Source: Schistocephalus solidus (lineage: Eukaryota > Platyhelminthes > Cestoda > Diphyllobothriidea > Diphyllobothriidae). From it: a DNA stretch of 64,000 nt. Within the stretch, counting starts at the first letter, position 1. Each line of letters starts with the position of its first letter. Location: positions 1 to 64,000 of the forward strand of contig WEDG01011587.1 in NCBI GenBank assembly GCA_017591395.1, written 5' to 3'. Below the pieces are notes generated by a model that was not told where the DNA came from, did no database searches, and saw nothing but the letters and a program-made list of their open reading frames with translations. Below are positions 34,060 through 45,001 of this stretch, piece after piece. Position numbers and translations under genes: made by a program.

Positions 34060-35215
34060 TGCATTTGCAATCTGGAATTTTGAAGGAAAACAGGAAGGAT
34101 TTGGGGGAATTTGGCATTTTTCGGATGTTAAAAATTTTTCATTCCATTTAACATCATAGAAAAAATCCCTAACTTTTGTACGTTGCGCTATAAAAGGACA
34201 TTAATATAAGCTAGAAAGGTTTCAAATAAATCTTTTCTGGAACTGGAAAATCTGATATTAAGCCAACGGAAACCAGGTGAAGGCAAATGCAAGAAATCAC
34301 ACACTTTTCCAGAAAAACAGGCAGGATTTGAGAAGTATGCCATATACTTTTTTTGCATTATCCGGTTTCCACTAATGCGAAATTTACAAAAGCTATGGGC
34401 AGAAGGTTAGCAATTTTCGAAAAATCTTAGTAGTTATTTTAAAATATATAGTCGGCCACTATGGTGTGCATTCGCAAACTTAGAACGGGCCATTAAATCA
34501 AAAAAATATATTAAAAGCGCTTAAAGCTAAAGTGAAAAGTGATTTCCTTAGTTTTCAGCAGAAAATATATCACTCATTTTCAGGGAATTGCTAAAAACCG
34601 GCCAGGCCTCCACATTTTCAATTTGACTTAACCTTGGAAAAAGGTAAATTCGGCATATATTGACTAGCTTAACATCTAATTAAAGAACTTTTTAAACCGG
34701 TACCGTATAAAAGAAAGTTTTTTTAATTGATCTGATGCTTGCGTTGTGGACGTTCACTCTTCTCGGCGATGAGTTTTCATGCTTTGACGAATCTATAAAT
34801 ATGACGCAAACGGCTATCTGCATTGGAAAGAATATCCAAAAACTCACTACTTCGGTAAATACTTTTAAGGAATATCTTATTTTGAAGATTTTGACAAAAA
34901 TATAGAATAGAAGCTAAGTTTATGGCCAATAGTTTGAAAACACTGAAAATTGTGAAGTATTCGCCGGCGCTTCAAGGACGATTTGATGCTAATTTTAATT
35001 CAACATCAAGAATACCAATAAAGAAATTTGGTAAAAAGGAAGTTCCCTTAATATGCAAAGAACGATGTGGTTACTTTCAGTTTTAAATTCACTCAAGGTC
35101 TTTGATTATTATTATTATTATTTCCAAGCTTTTGCACATCCTTTGGAGCCGATTTGCGAGTAACTAGCAGACTTTCGTAAATTTCCACTTTTTGCATGAG
35201 ATAGGTCACACACGC
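34060..35215 (+). repeat. AT-rich repeat family C, copy 1
   Basis: This stretch aligns in order with 38905-40305. Shared landmarks are gcgctataaaaggacattaatataag, aaaggtttcaaataaatct, catNtaattaaag, gttgtggacgttca, gatgagttttcatg, aaatatgacgcaaacg, cttattttgaagatt, caataaagaaattt and gtttgcgagt. No long open frame and no tRNA-like head is seen. The family is unknown. Confidence 0.8.
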
Positions 35216-35425
35216 ACACTGTGGGTGTAGAAATATTTCTAAGTAACACACTGAACAAATCACGCAGAGGCGTACGGGAAAGCGTGACCCGTGGCGAGCA
35301 GCAGCAGAGGATGAGGAGGAAATTCGTTTTCGTGGAGTGCCGGGGTACACATTAAAGTTGGACCTGACGGAACGACCGGAGCTCGGTAGGACAGGAATCT
35401 CGCGTATCATCATGGCGGCCTTCAC

Positions 35426-35670
35426 GGACCAGCGTAGGGAGCGACGATCGTTCTCGCCGGGGACAAGAGTGTTGCGCCACTGACGTCTGTAGGCGTGGAA
35501 GAGGGTGACGGGTCAGCACGTATACGCGTTCCACAGGCTCGGTTTCGTTTGACGGCGGGACAATACCCAGCACTTTCGTCATCACATCCATCGTGGTCGG
35601 CGTTCAGGCTGCGAGTCCGTGAGCGGAGGATGGACTTTCGTTTAGGCTGATTGGTTGGTTGGGCCGCGTT
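35426..35670 (-). CDS. Candidate exon 2 of an unknown gene
   Basis: The minus strand has a strong splice acceptor (cttttttgcccgcag type tract) ending at 35671. The frame that follows is open for 81 codons and is rich in basic and Ser residues: QPTNQPKRKSILRSRTRSLN, then CGTRIRADPSPSSTPTD. The likely donor is the GTGAAG at 35425. The exon starts in phase 0, which matches the end of the candidate exon at 38096-37704. The product would be a basic, disordered, probably nuclear protein, but I do not recognise it. A second open frame overlaps (35093-35425, minus) and might be the continuation if the donor is wrong. Confidence 0.35.
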
Positions 35671-36029
35671 CTGCGGGCAAAAAGCGGTTGAAGAGTTCAG
35701 TTAGTGGAGCTGCGGGTTGATTCAAGGCCTCACTGCCATCAATGGGGTTGAAAAAAACTGATGACAATCGCTAAAAAGATCGTTTGGCAGAAAACTAGTT
35801 GGGTGTAGTGTATATATTATTGTCAGATTGTGCTCTAGTCATGTCAATATAGGAATCTCAGCTTCCTAAACAAGTCAGCAACAAAATTTCAGTACTCCAT
35901 CGAGATGCCCGAAAAGCCCGCATGGTTTATAATATGCGAATTAGGAGCATGTAAGGGGATGGGAAAAAGGTACTCACAGGCTATTGGTTACAGAAATCCG
36001 GATTTGGTAAGATAGCATTACGGTAAGTA

Positions 36030-36155
36030 AATGTTAAACCTAACTCTAACCTTAGCCCTAACCTCAACACTAATCTTTAAGCTAACTCTACTTCTAAACC
36101 CAACCCTAGCCATACCTCTAAGTCCTAACCCTTAATACTAACCCTAACCATAAAA
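36030..36155 (+). repeat. Degenerate telomere-like CCCTAA tract
   Basis: A run of cctaactctaacc, ttagccctaacc, aacccaaccctagcc and taaccctaacc words on the plus strand, the clearest of the five such tracts. It looks like an old interstitial (CCCTAA)n array. Confidence 0.65.
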
Positions 36156-36429
36156 TACGAACGTCAACCCCAAATCCCAATCCGGAACCCGAAATCGCAT
36201 TATGCATACCAAAATCAAATAAGAAGGTGTGTTATACTGATAAAATCTTGGACCTACATATTCAATCCTTACCCAATTCCTAACTTGCACATCAGTAAAA
36301 CTATTGACGTTAAAGAGTTAAAGACGCGGACAAGGAGGGACATGGGATCAGCGTGGACATTTCAGGAGAAATAAACATCAACTCGATCCAGACAGCCGAA
36401 AACTCATTTGCGTGAGTTCTGTCGAAAGG

Positions 36430-36830
36430 ACTTATGACCATCGGTGGATGGGCCCTCCCCAATCGGTTACATTACTCACTCCTTCCGCTGTGCCTTGGGG
36501 CCTCGTCAGCAGCTGCAGAGCGGCTAGCGATAGAGGCATAATGACATGGCCGACATAGACAAGGGAGACTGGGTGAACATTTCTGGCTTACAAGCCGTCA
36601 TCAGCCAGCCAGCTAATCCCAGTTGTGCAGAAAACTGAGGTTCGAGACCACAGCTTGTTGGTTAGAAGTTCAACGCCCTAATCCACTGCGCCACGGAATC
36701 GTAATTTCATCGCATTCGATCAGGAATATTAGCAAGGCTAGATGGGCATCCACCGATCGGTTGTGCCGTTGTGCCTTGGGGACCAGTCTCGAGCCCCGTC
36801 AGAAAAAGCTATTGCAGTCTCCTTTGCCTT
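36430..36830 (-). repeat. Composite SINE in T-H-T order
   Basis: Read on the minus strand: a T module at 36825-36745 (ggggctcgagactggtcccc, cgatcggtgg), a linker, an H module at 36700-36560 with A and B boxes, then a second T module at 36540-36440 (gcagctgctgacgagg). Immediately to the right lies another set in the opposite orientation. Confidence 0.8.
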
Positions 36831-37160
36831 TGTTGGTAACGTCATTCTACAAACACCGTTAACCACTCTGTTGCTGCCGACGGGGCTTGAGGTTGAGACC
36901 CAAAACAGAATGGAACGAGTGGGTCCCCTAACCGATCGGTCAGCGCCCAACTACCCTTGCTAATAGTCCCGATCGAAACAGACAAAACAACGAGCCCGTG
37001 ACACAGTGTGTTAGAGCGTTGGAATTCTAACCAACAGGTTGCGGGTTCAAATCTCGGGTGGTGAACCATCGGGGGTTGGGTATGGTTGACAGATGACGGC
37101 TAATTAGCCCGAAATGGTCATTCCAGCCTCCCTGGTCTTTGTTGGCAATGGCACTATGGG
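36808..37160 (+). repeat. Composite SINE, H end, T, then full H
   Basis: On the plus strand: the end of an H module (cagtctcctttgcctttgttgg), then a T module (gacggggcttgaggttgagacc, cgatcggtcagcg), then a nearly full H module at 36965-37150 with A box (gacacagtgtgttagagcg) and B box (gcgggttcaaatctcgg). It lies head-to-head with the previous entry. Confidence 0.85.
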
Positions 37161-37703
37161 TTTAAGCTTGCTTTGAGGCTTTAGTAGGGCCGAGCCAGTT
37201 TCGAAGACTTCTATCTCCTTAGTTCGGCAAAAAATTCCCCTGTAGTGATTGGGTTACGAAAGGATTGTTTTCAGTACTTCATCACTGTGTCATCAGGACT
37301 TTACTTTGATGGCCTTCAAGATAAATGACCAAGTAATATTCTACTGCCCACCGGCTGCTCACCTGAATGAAAAAACACAGAACGAAGTGGTTAACAAGGG
37401 TCTAACGAAATAATCGAACGGAACACTCGTGTTCCTCGTTCTTTTTAATGTGGCATCGATCAAAAGAAGGAGCGGCGTAAGTTTAACGCCAGGTCCTCGA
37501 TTATGAACTCCGATAATGTGGCATTTTGGGTAGTAGACCGCCAAATTTATCAAAAGAGATAATTAGGGATTCAAATGTGCTGCCTGCTTTCTCCTCTGCG
37601 CTCCTTACTAGAGTGCACATGGACGACGGGCGAGGACCCAATGAAGTTTCGGGTATATAGCGCTACTGAATTATATAAGTAACCACATTATACATACATT
37701 TAC

Positions 37704-38096
37704 ATGTCGGGAGCAGGTGGGCAGATGGTTCGACGTGGACCGGCGATGTGTCTTGCGAGCTCTGCGCTTATCGCCCACCGCGAGGGCTAGTTGCTCCCGA
37801 GGTATGAGGGGTGGTGCCAGGTGGCCGGCGGCACCATCAACCGGGATGCGTCTTGAGCCCGCAGTATCGTCCGAGGCCATACGGTAGGGAACAAAGAGCC
37901 CATTCAATTTTTTCTTCAACTTCTTCGGATCAGGCAGAGTTTTGGAGACCCGTGTTTTGTAGGCCGAAGGTAGATCTAAATACTGAACACCATTGGGTCG
38001 TGGGTAACTCCGATGCTGCCGTGCCTGGTCCGCCTCCACTCGGGCGGACTTATTGCCAGTTTCCACTTCATCTGGTGTGGTTTGCACATGAGGAGG
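37704..38096 (-). CDS. Candidate exon 1 of an unknown gene
   Basis: On the minus strand, a splice acceptor (acctttatggaaaactag) ends at 38097 and a donor (cgacat followed by gtaaat) begins at 37703. The 393 bases between are open in one frame, in phase 0 at both ends. The 131 residues look like real protein: RSYPRPNGVQYLDLPSAY, then LPDPKKLKKKLNGLFVPYRM, a hydrophobic-basic block, then PPLIPREQLALAVGDKRRARK. I do not recognise the family. The matching phase with 35670-35426 suggests that both belong to one minus-strand gene that continues outside these exons. Confidence 0.42.
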
Positions 38097-38254
38097 CTAG
38101 TTTTCCATAAAGGTGGTGAAAAGTAATAATTCATAATGGAAAGCTCCCGAAATTTTCAAATAACTGTCAAGACTCAATAATACCCCAACCTCTCGGGGAC
38201 CATTGTCTGTTCAATTACAAACCTAAGAGAAGCATGTACACGGTCATACAATTC

Positions 38255-38390
38255 GATCGCTAACGGTACTCACTCTTCCCATTATAGAGAGAAGAACATT
38301 ACCGACATACTGTTGGGCATGGCTGGCTGATGAAGGCTAATATGCCAGAAGTGGCCATTCCAGTCACCCTCTATCTTCTTCTGAAACCAG
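38255..38390. repeat. SINE fragments, T (minus) and H end (plus)
   Basis: The words gatcgctaacggtactcac (T module, minus) and atggctggctgatgaaggctaa, gccagaagtggccattccag (H module 3' half, plus) lie side by side. They are fragments of the composite SINE in opposite orientations. Confidence 0.6.
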
Positions 38391-38904
38391 CTTCCCTCAC
38401 TCGATTAACGGTGTGTCGTAGGCGGAAAATGAATTAACATGTCACAACAAACCGATATAAATCAATTGTAAATCTATCACCGAGAATCCGTACGACAAAG
38501 AAAGTGTCTTTTCCAAAGGTCGGAAATGCAATCTTTCCGACTCCAACTATCTGGATCCTCTTTCAAGCTTGTAATACATCATATAAACATCGAAACTCAC
38601 GGAAGAACAGTTGACCATCCGAAGCAGTATTATACACGCCTTAAAAGAACGGAAGCATTTTTCACTACCATCACAGGAAGAGAGGAAAGATTTAAATGGT
38701 CTCAAATCTGGCAAAACCATTATTCTCCCCGCGGACAAAGGAGACCCGACTGCGATTTTGAACAGACTATCATGAGAAGATGCTCACATTGTAAGAAGAT
38801 ATAACTACCTACGAACCACGCTCTATGGATCCTAACAAGATGCAGAATTAATATATTGGTTTGATGGGAGGATTTGAGGCATATCAAGCCTTTTACTAAC
38901 GAAT

Positions 38905-40305
38905 GCTACATGTTCAATCTTTCATATTGAAGGGAAACATGCAGGATTTGGGAATACATTTCCTATTCTATTTAATATCACAGAGCAAAGTCCACAGTTT
39001 TTGTGCATTGGGCTATAAAACAACATCAATATAAGAAATAAAGGTTTCAAATAAATCTCTTATGCAACCGAAAATTTAGATCTTAGTTCAACGAAAATCA
39101 GGTAAAGGCAAGTGGAGGGAATTGCATTCTTTTCCAGAAACAAGAAAATAATTCAGCTTTAAAAAAAGTATTTTGTGCAAAATGCTGACGTTTTTGCCAC
39201 AAAACGCAGGAATAAATTTGTTTAATGGTATTTTTGTTTTACTGCGGCGAAAATGAAGACCATTAACAAAATACATATAAGATATTATGGAGATGGACTA
39301 CAGAACCACCTATGTTAAATAGGAAGTATGCGATAGGATATTTTTGCAAAATATAGTCTCCCCTAATCCGGAATACAGAAACGCAATGGAGGAAGATGAG
39401 ACATTTTCGCAAAATCTTCGTATATATTCGGATTCTCTGTTGTGTATTTTCAGTCCTAGAGCGGGGCATTCAAATAAACAAATTTAGCAAAAAACGCTCC
39501 ACTATGCAATGCAAAGTGAGTTCTGTCATTTTCAGCCGAATCTGAAACACATATTTTCAGGGAAGCCACAAAACCGAAAAAACTTCCACATTTTCACCTT
39601 GACTTAACCATGGAAAAAGGTAAAGTCCGCGTAGATTTGTCAGTAAAGATCTAATTAAAGCTCTTTTTAGGGAAAAAGCCTATTATGAAATGTTTTTTTA
39701 AAATTGATCTTAGGCATATAAGTTGCCCACTTTTGTTGTGGACGTTCATTTTGCTCGGTAATGAGTTTTCATGTTTGGGTGAATCTACAAATATGACGCA
39801 AACGACCATAAGAAGGAAAATCCAAAAGCTCACTAATCCGATAAATGCTTTTAGAACATTCTTATTTTGAAGATTTCTATAAAAACAGAACAGGGTCTAA
39901 TTTTTTGCCAATCTATTTTAAACAAGAAAATCATGAAATATTCACGGGGTTTTCAAGGACCATCTTAAAACTAATTACAAATCAATACCACAACAATCAA
40001 TAAAGAAATTTAATGAAAAAATAGTTCACTTAATATCAAAAAAATAGTGTGCGTACGCTATCACCTGATAATTCTATTTAAATTTATTCATTGAATTTAC
40101 AGGACTTTTTCAATTTTTCAGCATTCACCAATTTTTTAAAAAATGAGTAATTTCTCAACCAAATAATATAACTTTTAACATTAAGGTAAGAATTAGCTTA
40201 AGATTGTTCATTAGTATTTCAAAGCTTTTTTATATGTGTCGATGCCAGTTTGCGAGTGATTATCGATCTTACGTAAATTTTAGCCCTTTGAATCTGTTAG
40301 GGCAC
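38905..40305 (+). repeat. AT-rich repeat family C, copy 2
   Basis: Second copy of the repeat at 34060-35215, in the same orientation and about 200 bases longer through small insertions. It ends at the (AT)n tract that begins at 40309. Confidence 0.8.
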
Positions 40306-40306
40306 T

Positions 40307-40308
<2 letters not shown>

Positions 40309-40398
<90 letters not shown>
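40309..40398. repeat. (AT)n microsatellite
   Basis: About 90 bases of alternating AT, broken once by tag near 40353. The first arm of the foldback element begins in its last bases. Confidence 0.95.
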
Positions 40399-40400
<2 letters not shown>

Positions 40401-40860
40401 GAACAGAAAAATGCTCTTCGGGAAATGGAGTTTTACTCGTAAATTTTCAAGTTGGTGACACCTTTTGGCTTTTAATCTCACTTTTCGCCAACCCCACCTC
40501 ACACATGGTGAACCGCAATTAAACATTCCGACACCTCCAACCGACGCAGTGACCCCTAAATCCAACCCGGAACCATGATCGATGATCTAGCCGGCCGTAG
40601 TTACTCGCCGCCCACCTCCCCTCCCAAACAAGCCAATGTAATTGTTCTCTCCTCACCCCCCCCCCCGTCCCAAAAACATGCCCCGATTATTGGTCCACCC
40701 ACCACCCACTCACACCAGCTGTTTGCTTGTCACCATCTGTCCTGTCGCGCCACTTCACTTTCTCCTCTGTTCATTTCGTCTGACGACGGGTTGGTGTCAC
40801 CAACTTGAAAATTTACGAGTAAAACTCCATTTCCCGAAGAGCATTTTTCTGTTCATTATA
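40395..40860. mobile_element. Foldback element with perfect 68 bp inverted arms
   Basis: Bases 40395-40462 and 40793-40860 are exact reverse complements over 68 bases, from tataatgaacagaaaa to gttggtgacacc. The 330-base spacer is unrelated, C-rich on the plus strand, and holds a run of about ten C. AT microsatellites lie on both sides (40309-40398 and 40893-40915). No transposase is encoded. Perfect arms in otherwise decayed sequence mean a young insertion or gene-conversion between arms. Confidence 0.8.
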
Positions 40861-40892
40861 CTATCTCGGGATGCAAACAACCTCTGTTATTC

Positions 40893-40915
40893 AATATATA
40901 TATATATATATATAT
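40893..40915. repeat. (AT)n microsatellite, right of foldback element
   Basis: About 23 bases of alternating AT. A third (TA)n tract lies at 41035-41066. Confidence 0.9.
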
Positions 40916-40919
40916 GATA

Positions 40920-41005
40920 GTGTGGGGCTCACCGATCTGCTTAAGGAACATGTATGTTCCGTTGTGCCCTGGAGCTCAGACTAGAGCCCTCGTAGGCAGT
41001 CGCAT
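40920..41005 (-). repeat. SINE T-module fragment
   Basis: The words gctcaccgatctg, gttccgttgtgccctgg and agctcagactagagccct are the T module read on the minus strand. No H module is attached. A (TA)n tract follows at 41035-41066. Confidence 0.6.
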
Positions 41006-41032
41006 AGCAACATGTAGCATATGTTGATATAT

Positions 41033-41068
<36 letters not shown>

Positions 41069-41069
41069 T

Positions 41070-41850
41070 GTTGGAAGGTAGCCATTTGCACACTACAAGA
41101 TAGAGCAAATATCTCATGTGAACTGAAATTTGAGGATGTGATTATATTAGAAAACGCATTTTACATCCTCTACGGCTTTAAGAAGATAACTTACCAAAGC
41201 CAAATTGTGCTGAAATTTCACTTTTTGATCCGACTTGATTGAGTAAACTCGAGGTCCCGCTGGGAGACTACCATCTGCAAAAAAAGATAGAACAGGCGGA
41301 GAAATGCGAGATATTTCTTCTTATTTAGTCAGTTCTGGTGCGGAGAAAACCCAAACCGGAGAGTATTTGTATCAAACTTGAGGAAGAGTCAGCACGTCTG
41401 ACAGTCACCTGAGATAAGGAACCTTTTTGTTCGGTCAGCAACCATGCCCGAAAAATCCCTTTTACTTGGATTCGAAATTCGAGTCTTCAGATTTACTTTT
41501 ACTGTGGGAGGTTTTTTCCCTGGTTGATATTTTCGCTAGTCTTGACGGCTAAAGCGAACACAATTCATTTCAGTACTTTGAGATTCTGCGCATTCATGTC
41601 TTCTGTTGGCTGCCATCTACTTTGACCACACGACCTACACGGCTTTGACGTGCTTCACAGAGAGTCAAAGCTTCTCGAAATAAATAGTCTCCTTCCTGCA
41701 ACCTAAACACCACACTTTTTCGAATCATCAGTCAAGTTTGCACGAAGGAGTCTTCATCCTGGGGCGACGTCGTTGGAACACTTGAGATTCGTGGTAAATA
41801 TGCCCTGTCGATTCTAGACATTGTAAAGGGCTGGGTGGGAGACTTACAAA
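41070..41850. other. Unassigned region
   Basis: No gene, RNA or repeat match is recognised. Confidence 0.45.
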
Positions 41851-41854
41851 ATGT

Positions 41855-42215
41855 TCTGGTTGATGACGCCTAATGAGCCGAAATTGGCCATTTCAGTCTA
41901 CCTTGTCTATGTCAGCAGTGCCATTCTGCCTATGATACTACCCCGGTGGGTGGATGCGAGCGGGGCTCGAGAGTGAGCCCCAAGGCAGAACGGAACGAGT
42001 AAGTTCCTTTAACAATCGGTGAGCGTTCTTCAACGAATGCAAGTCAATATTTCCGATCTAAACTGGCAAGACAACGAGCCCGTGGCTCAATGGTTAGGGC
42101 ATTGGATTTCTGATCAAAAGGTTGTGGGTGCGAGCCTCTGGTGGTGCACCATTTGGAGTTGGGTTTGATTGGCTGATGAGAGCTAATGGGCCAGAAATGG
42201 CTACTATAGTAGATG
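41855..42215 (+). repeat. Composite SINE in H-T-H order
   Basis: On the plus strand: the H module end (gatgacgcctaatgagcc, gtcagcagtgccattctgcc), then a full T module (gcggggctcgagagtgagcc, gcagaacggaacgagtaag, caatcggtgagcg), then an H module from about 42068. The latter has an A box (ggctcaatggttagggcattg) and a B box (gggtgcgagcctc) and ends at gccagaaatggc. Confidence 0.85.
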
Positions 42216-42219
42216 TGCA

Positions 42220-43370
42220 GATGAGGCCGCAAAATCATCGGACCTTGTTGAGCAGTACCATCAGGGAAGTATGCACTCACTCGATTCTTAGAATATGCGG
42301 GTATGGGTTCCTGTAGGACGAGATTAAACATTCGCCGGAGCTTCTAGAGTCTTCCAAAAAGATTTTATATAAGCTGAACCAACGCGACTGAAATGTATGC
42401 GCTTGTGAAGGGATGAGTCTAAGATTGTGCGGCTGGTCAACTGGGATCCCGAAACACTCAGGGAGCACATTGCTTCAGGAATAATAGTTCAGGAGGATGG
42501 CCCCAGGTACTACAGATCTGTAGGTACTCCTAAAGTACGATAGGACAGCACTGTTCAACTTTTTACCCAGATGTTTGATATTGTGCAGAGATGCCGGATT
42601 GCTGCTAAAATGTCGGTACTAGAGAGCAACGTATTGTCTCTTCCACGACTTCAGTTGCCTGGTTCTACCCTTATTGGACCCTCAATCGCGACAATGTTGC
42701 GTCGTGCAGCCACAGAAAGTAATCGATGAAGGAATTATTTGTGCTTGTAGGTAGAACCTGTACTTGAAGTCTGGTGTCACACATTTCCAGGTGAAGTAAA
42801 CACGAATTACCGTCAGACTTGTACGTGTGAATATTTAATAATTTTAAAAAAATCAACCCAAAAATTGGACCATACTGGTGAGAATCAAAATTTAAGGGGG
42901 AAGGGGGGCATAACAGATGAGAGAGCGTTCGCTGAAATGTTTCTTGTCTGTCCAGCGTTTCAAAGGACAATTTTTGGCTGCCCGAAATTAGGAATTTGTA
43001 GATCGAGCGTAGCATTCATATTATGAGTTCCTATGCCGACGTGGAAAAAGTATTCTTGGTCTCGCGACGAAAATACAGCTTAGGAGAAGTTAATTACCTT
43101 GAATAAACTAGTTGCCAGCTACAGAGTGGAACGAGCACCAACTGGTGATGATCGGGTTAAACTCAAGGTGGCAGTTAGTACAGTCAGTTATAGATCTCAT
43201 GCAAAGTTAATCAAACTTTCAGCATGGGTTTTAGATTAGGAAGTATGACTTCCGTAGAATTGTAATATTTATCATCGTGAACCATAATACCAAGGTATTT
43301 CAGAACCAACAGGATACCGAATTTTTTAAACGAACATTTTCTACGGCCTCCCGAAAAAACTCATACGAAA
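42220..43370. other. Unassigned region
   Basis: No gene is recognised. The 114-codon minus-strand frame at 42671-43015 has no known motif. Confidence 0.45.
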
Positions 43371-43374
43371 AAAA

Positions 43375-44165
43375 TGGTTACGTAAGTAGCGTGCATTTTT
43401 CCTGTAGATTTTCGATGCCCTTACAAATTACAGTATATTTTATAGAAAACAAAGGCGAAAATATTTTTTATTGCACTCTTCGGATATTAAATCAGATCTT
43501 CAAATTTTGACCTCAACGAAAGAGTATGTTTAGGTTTTAGAAAGGTTTTCCGATTTCCGAATAATTTTGCGCTCGATCTGTTCTTGCATTTGCGTTTAGG
43601 CTTTTCAATCTACAAGTTAGATGCCTTCCGTAGGAGAAATTTCACACATTCCTGTATGTCACTAATAAGAGAGCCTATAAGAAGCATAGAATTATGCAAT
43701 GGATGTGGTCTGTACCATGTACTTCGTGAGGGGCAATAATAAACTGAAAGATATGATGCGAGTTGAATGGACATCGTAAAGTCTTTAAAAATGTCACAAT
43801 TAACAACTTTATAAAACCAAACGACAGTCTTCCTTCGATAAAAAAATCAAGAAAGCATTATTTGATATCAAATGAGCACAATAAAGAATATTTTCGCTTA
43901 TGTTTTCCGTAAAATATATTTCAATTTGTAACAATATCAACAATCTATGGAAAAAAGCAGATTACCTAATTAGTCATTTTTGACGAGTGAGGTTTTTTCA
44001 GGAGGCCGAAAAAACGTCCAAAAACCGGCAACCCGACATGTCTGAAATATTTTTTGGAATTATGCTCCAAGATTATAAATATTATAATCCCACCGAAGTA
44101 ATCATTCATAATCTAAAACGCACACTGAAATTTTACTTACGATTGGATGAGATAATTCACTGACT
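43375..44165 (+). repeat. Foldback family, right arm and interior module
   Basis: Bases 43375-43640 align with the right arm of the element at 22345-22600: tacgtaagtagc, ttttccgatttccgaataatttt, then gNNcttgcatttgcg. Bases 43995-44165 align with the interior module at 22745-22915. The left inverted arm is not seen, so this copy is incomplete or rearranged in the same way as the sequence right of 22600. Confidence 0.55.
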
Positions 44166-44454
44166 GTATATGCTGCTACCTATGTGTTTAGTTTCGCAAA
44201 AGATAATTGCAAAAGGAAGCTACTCAGACGACCGTTCAAACGATAGTCAAGTTGGTAAGTCTGAGGCTTGTGTGGGTTTACGCAATCACGTAAGTAGCTC
44301 GGAGGGTCAAGTAAAACCTGTGGATGACAGACAGCGGCCCAATCCGCAGAGTCACTCACCGCCAGCAAAAGTATTAACATGCGGACGCTAAAATGGAGTC
44401 AACAGGCGAAAATGCAATTTGAAAAGGCAGACGGCCAGTCAACAAAGGTCTCTC

Positions 44455-44930
44455 TCCTTATTACTACCACCGTCACTATTATTACTGCTCCTACTACTAA
44501 ATTCTATTAGTACTACTAGCACCACGATCACCGTTACTACTACTGCCGCTACCAATGCCATTACTATTTCTATTACTAACTGCTGCTGCTACTACTACTA
44601 CTACTACAACTACTACCAATACTACTACTACCACTACCACCACTACTAATAACACCACTCCCCCTACTACTACTACTACTTATACTATTATTACTAATAC
44701 TACTACTACTAATACTACTGCTATTACTACTACTAATACTACTACTACCACCAATACTACGACTACCACTACCACCACTACTAATAACACCACTCCCCCT
44801 ACTACTACTACTTATACTATTATTACTAATACTACTACTACTACGACTGCTATTACTACTAAAAATACTACTACTACTGCTAATACTGCGAATACGACTA
44901 CTACTAATAATACTAGCATCCTTACCCTAC
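44455..44930. repeat. Imperfect (TAC)n array with 135-base higher-order duplication
   Basis: About 475 bases of tac/act triplets with aat, acc and atc variants. A 38-base variant string containing aataacaccactccccctac occurs at 44629 and again at 44764, followed by the same series of variants. A 135-base block has therefore been duplicated inside the microsatellite. Confidence 0.9.
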
Positions 44931-45001
44931 ATGAACATGGTAATTCCTAGTAAAATCCTCAAACACCATTTAATAAGGAAATTCACACTACGTTTAATTA
45001 A

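Noticed and set aside
36965..37060. A working tRNA gene
   Set aside because: A and B boxes are present, but the sequence is one of many SINE H modules and does not fold to a full tRNA with an acceptor stem.
40269..40917. Two proteins sharing QLENLRVKLHFPKSIFLFI on opposite strands
   Set aside because: The shared peptide is simply the 68 bp inverted arm of the foldback element read from each side; not a gene.
44419..44950. Thr-rich protein of about 130 residues
   Set aside because: Translation of the imperfect (TAC)n array.
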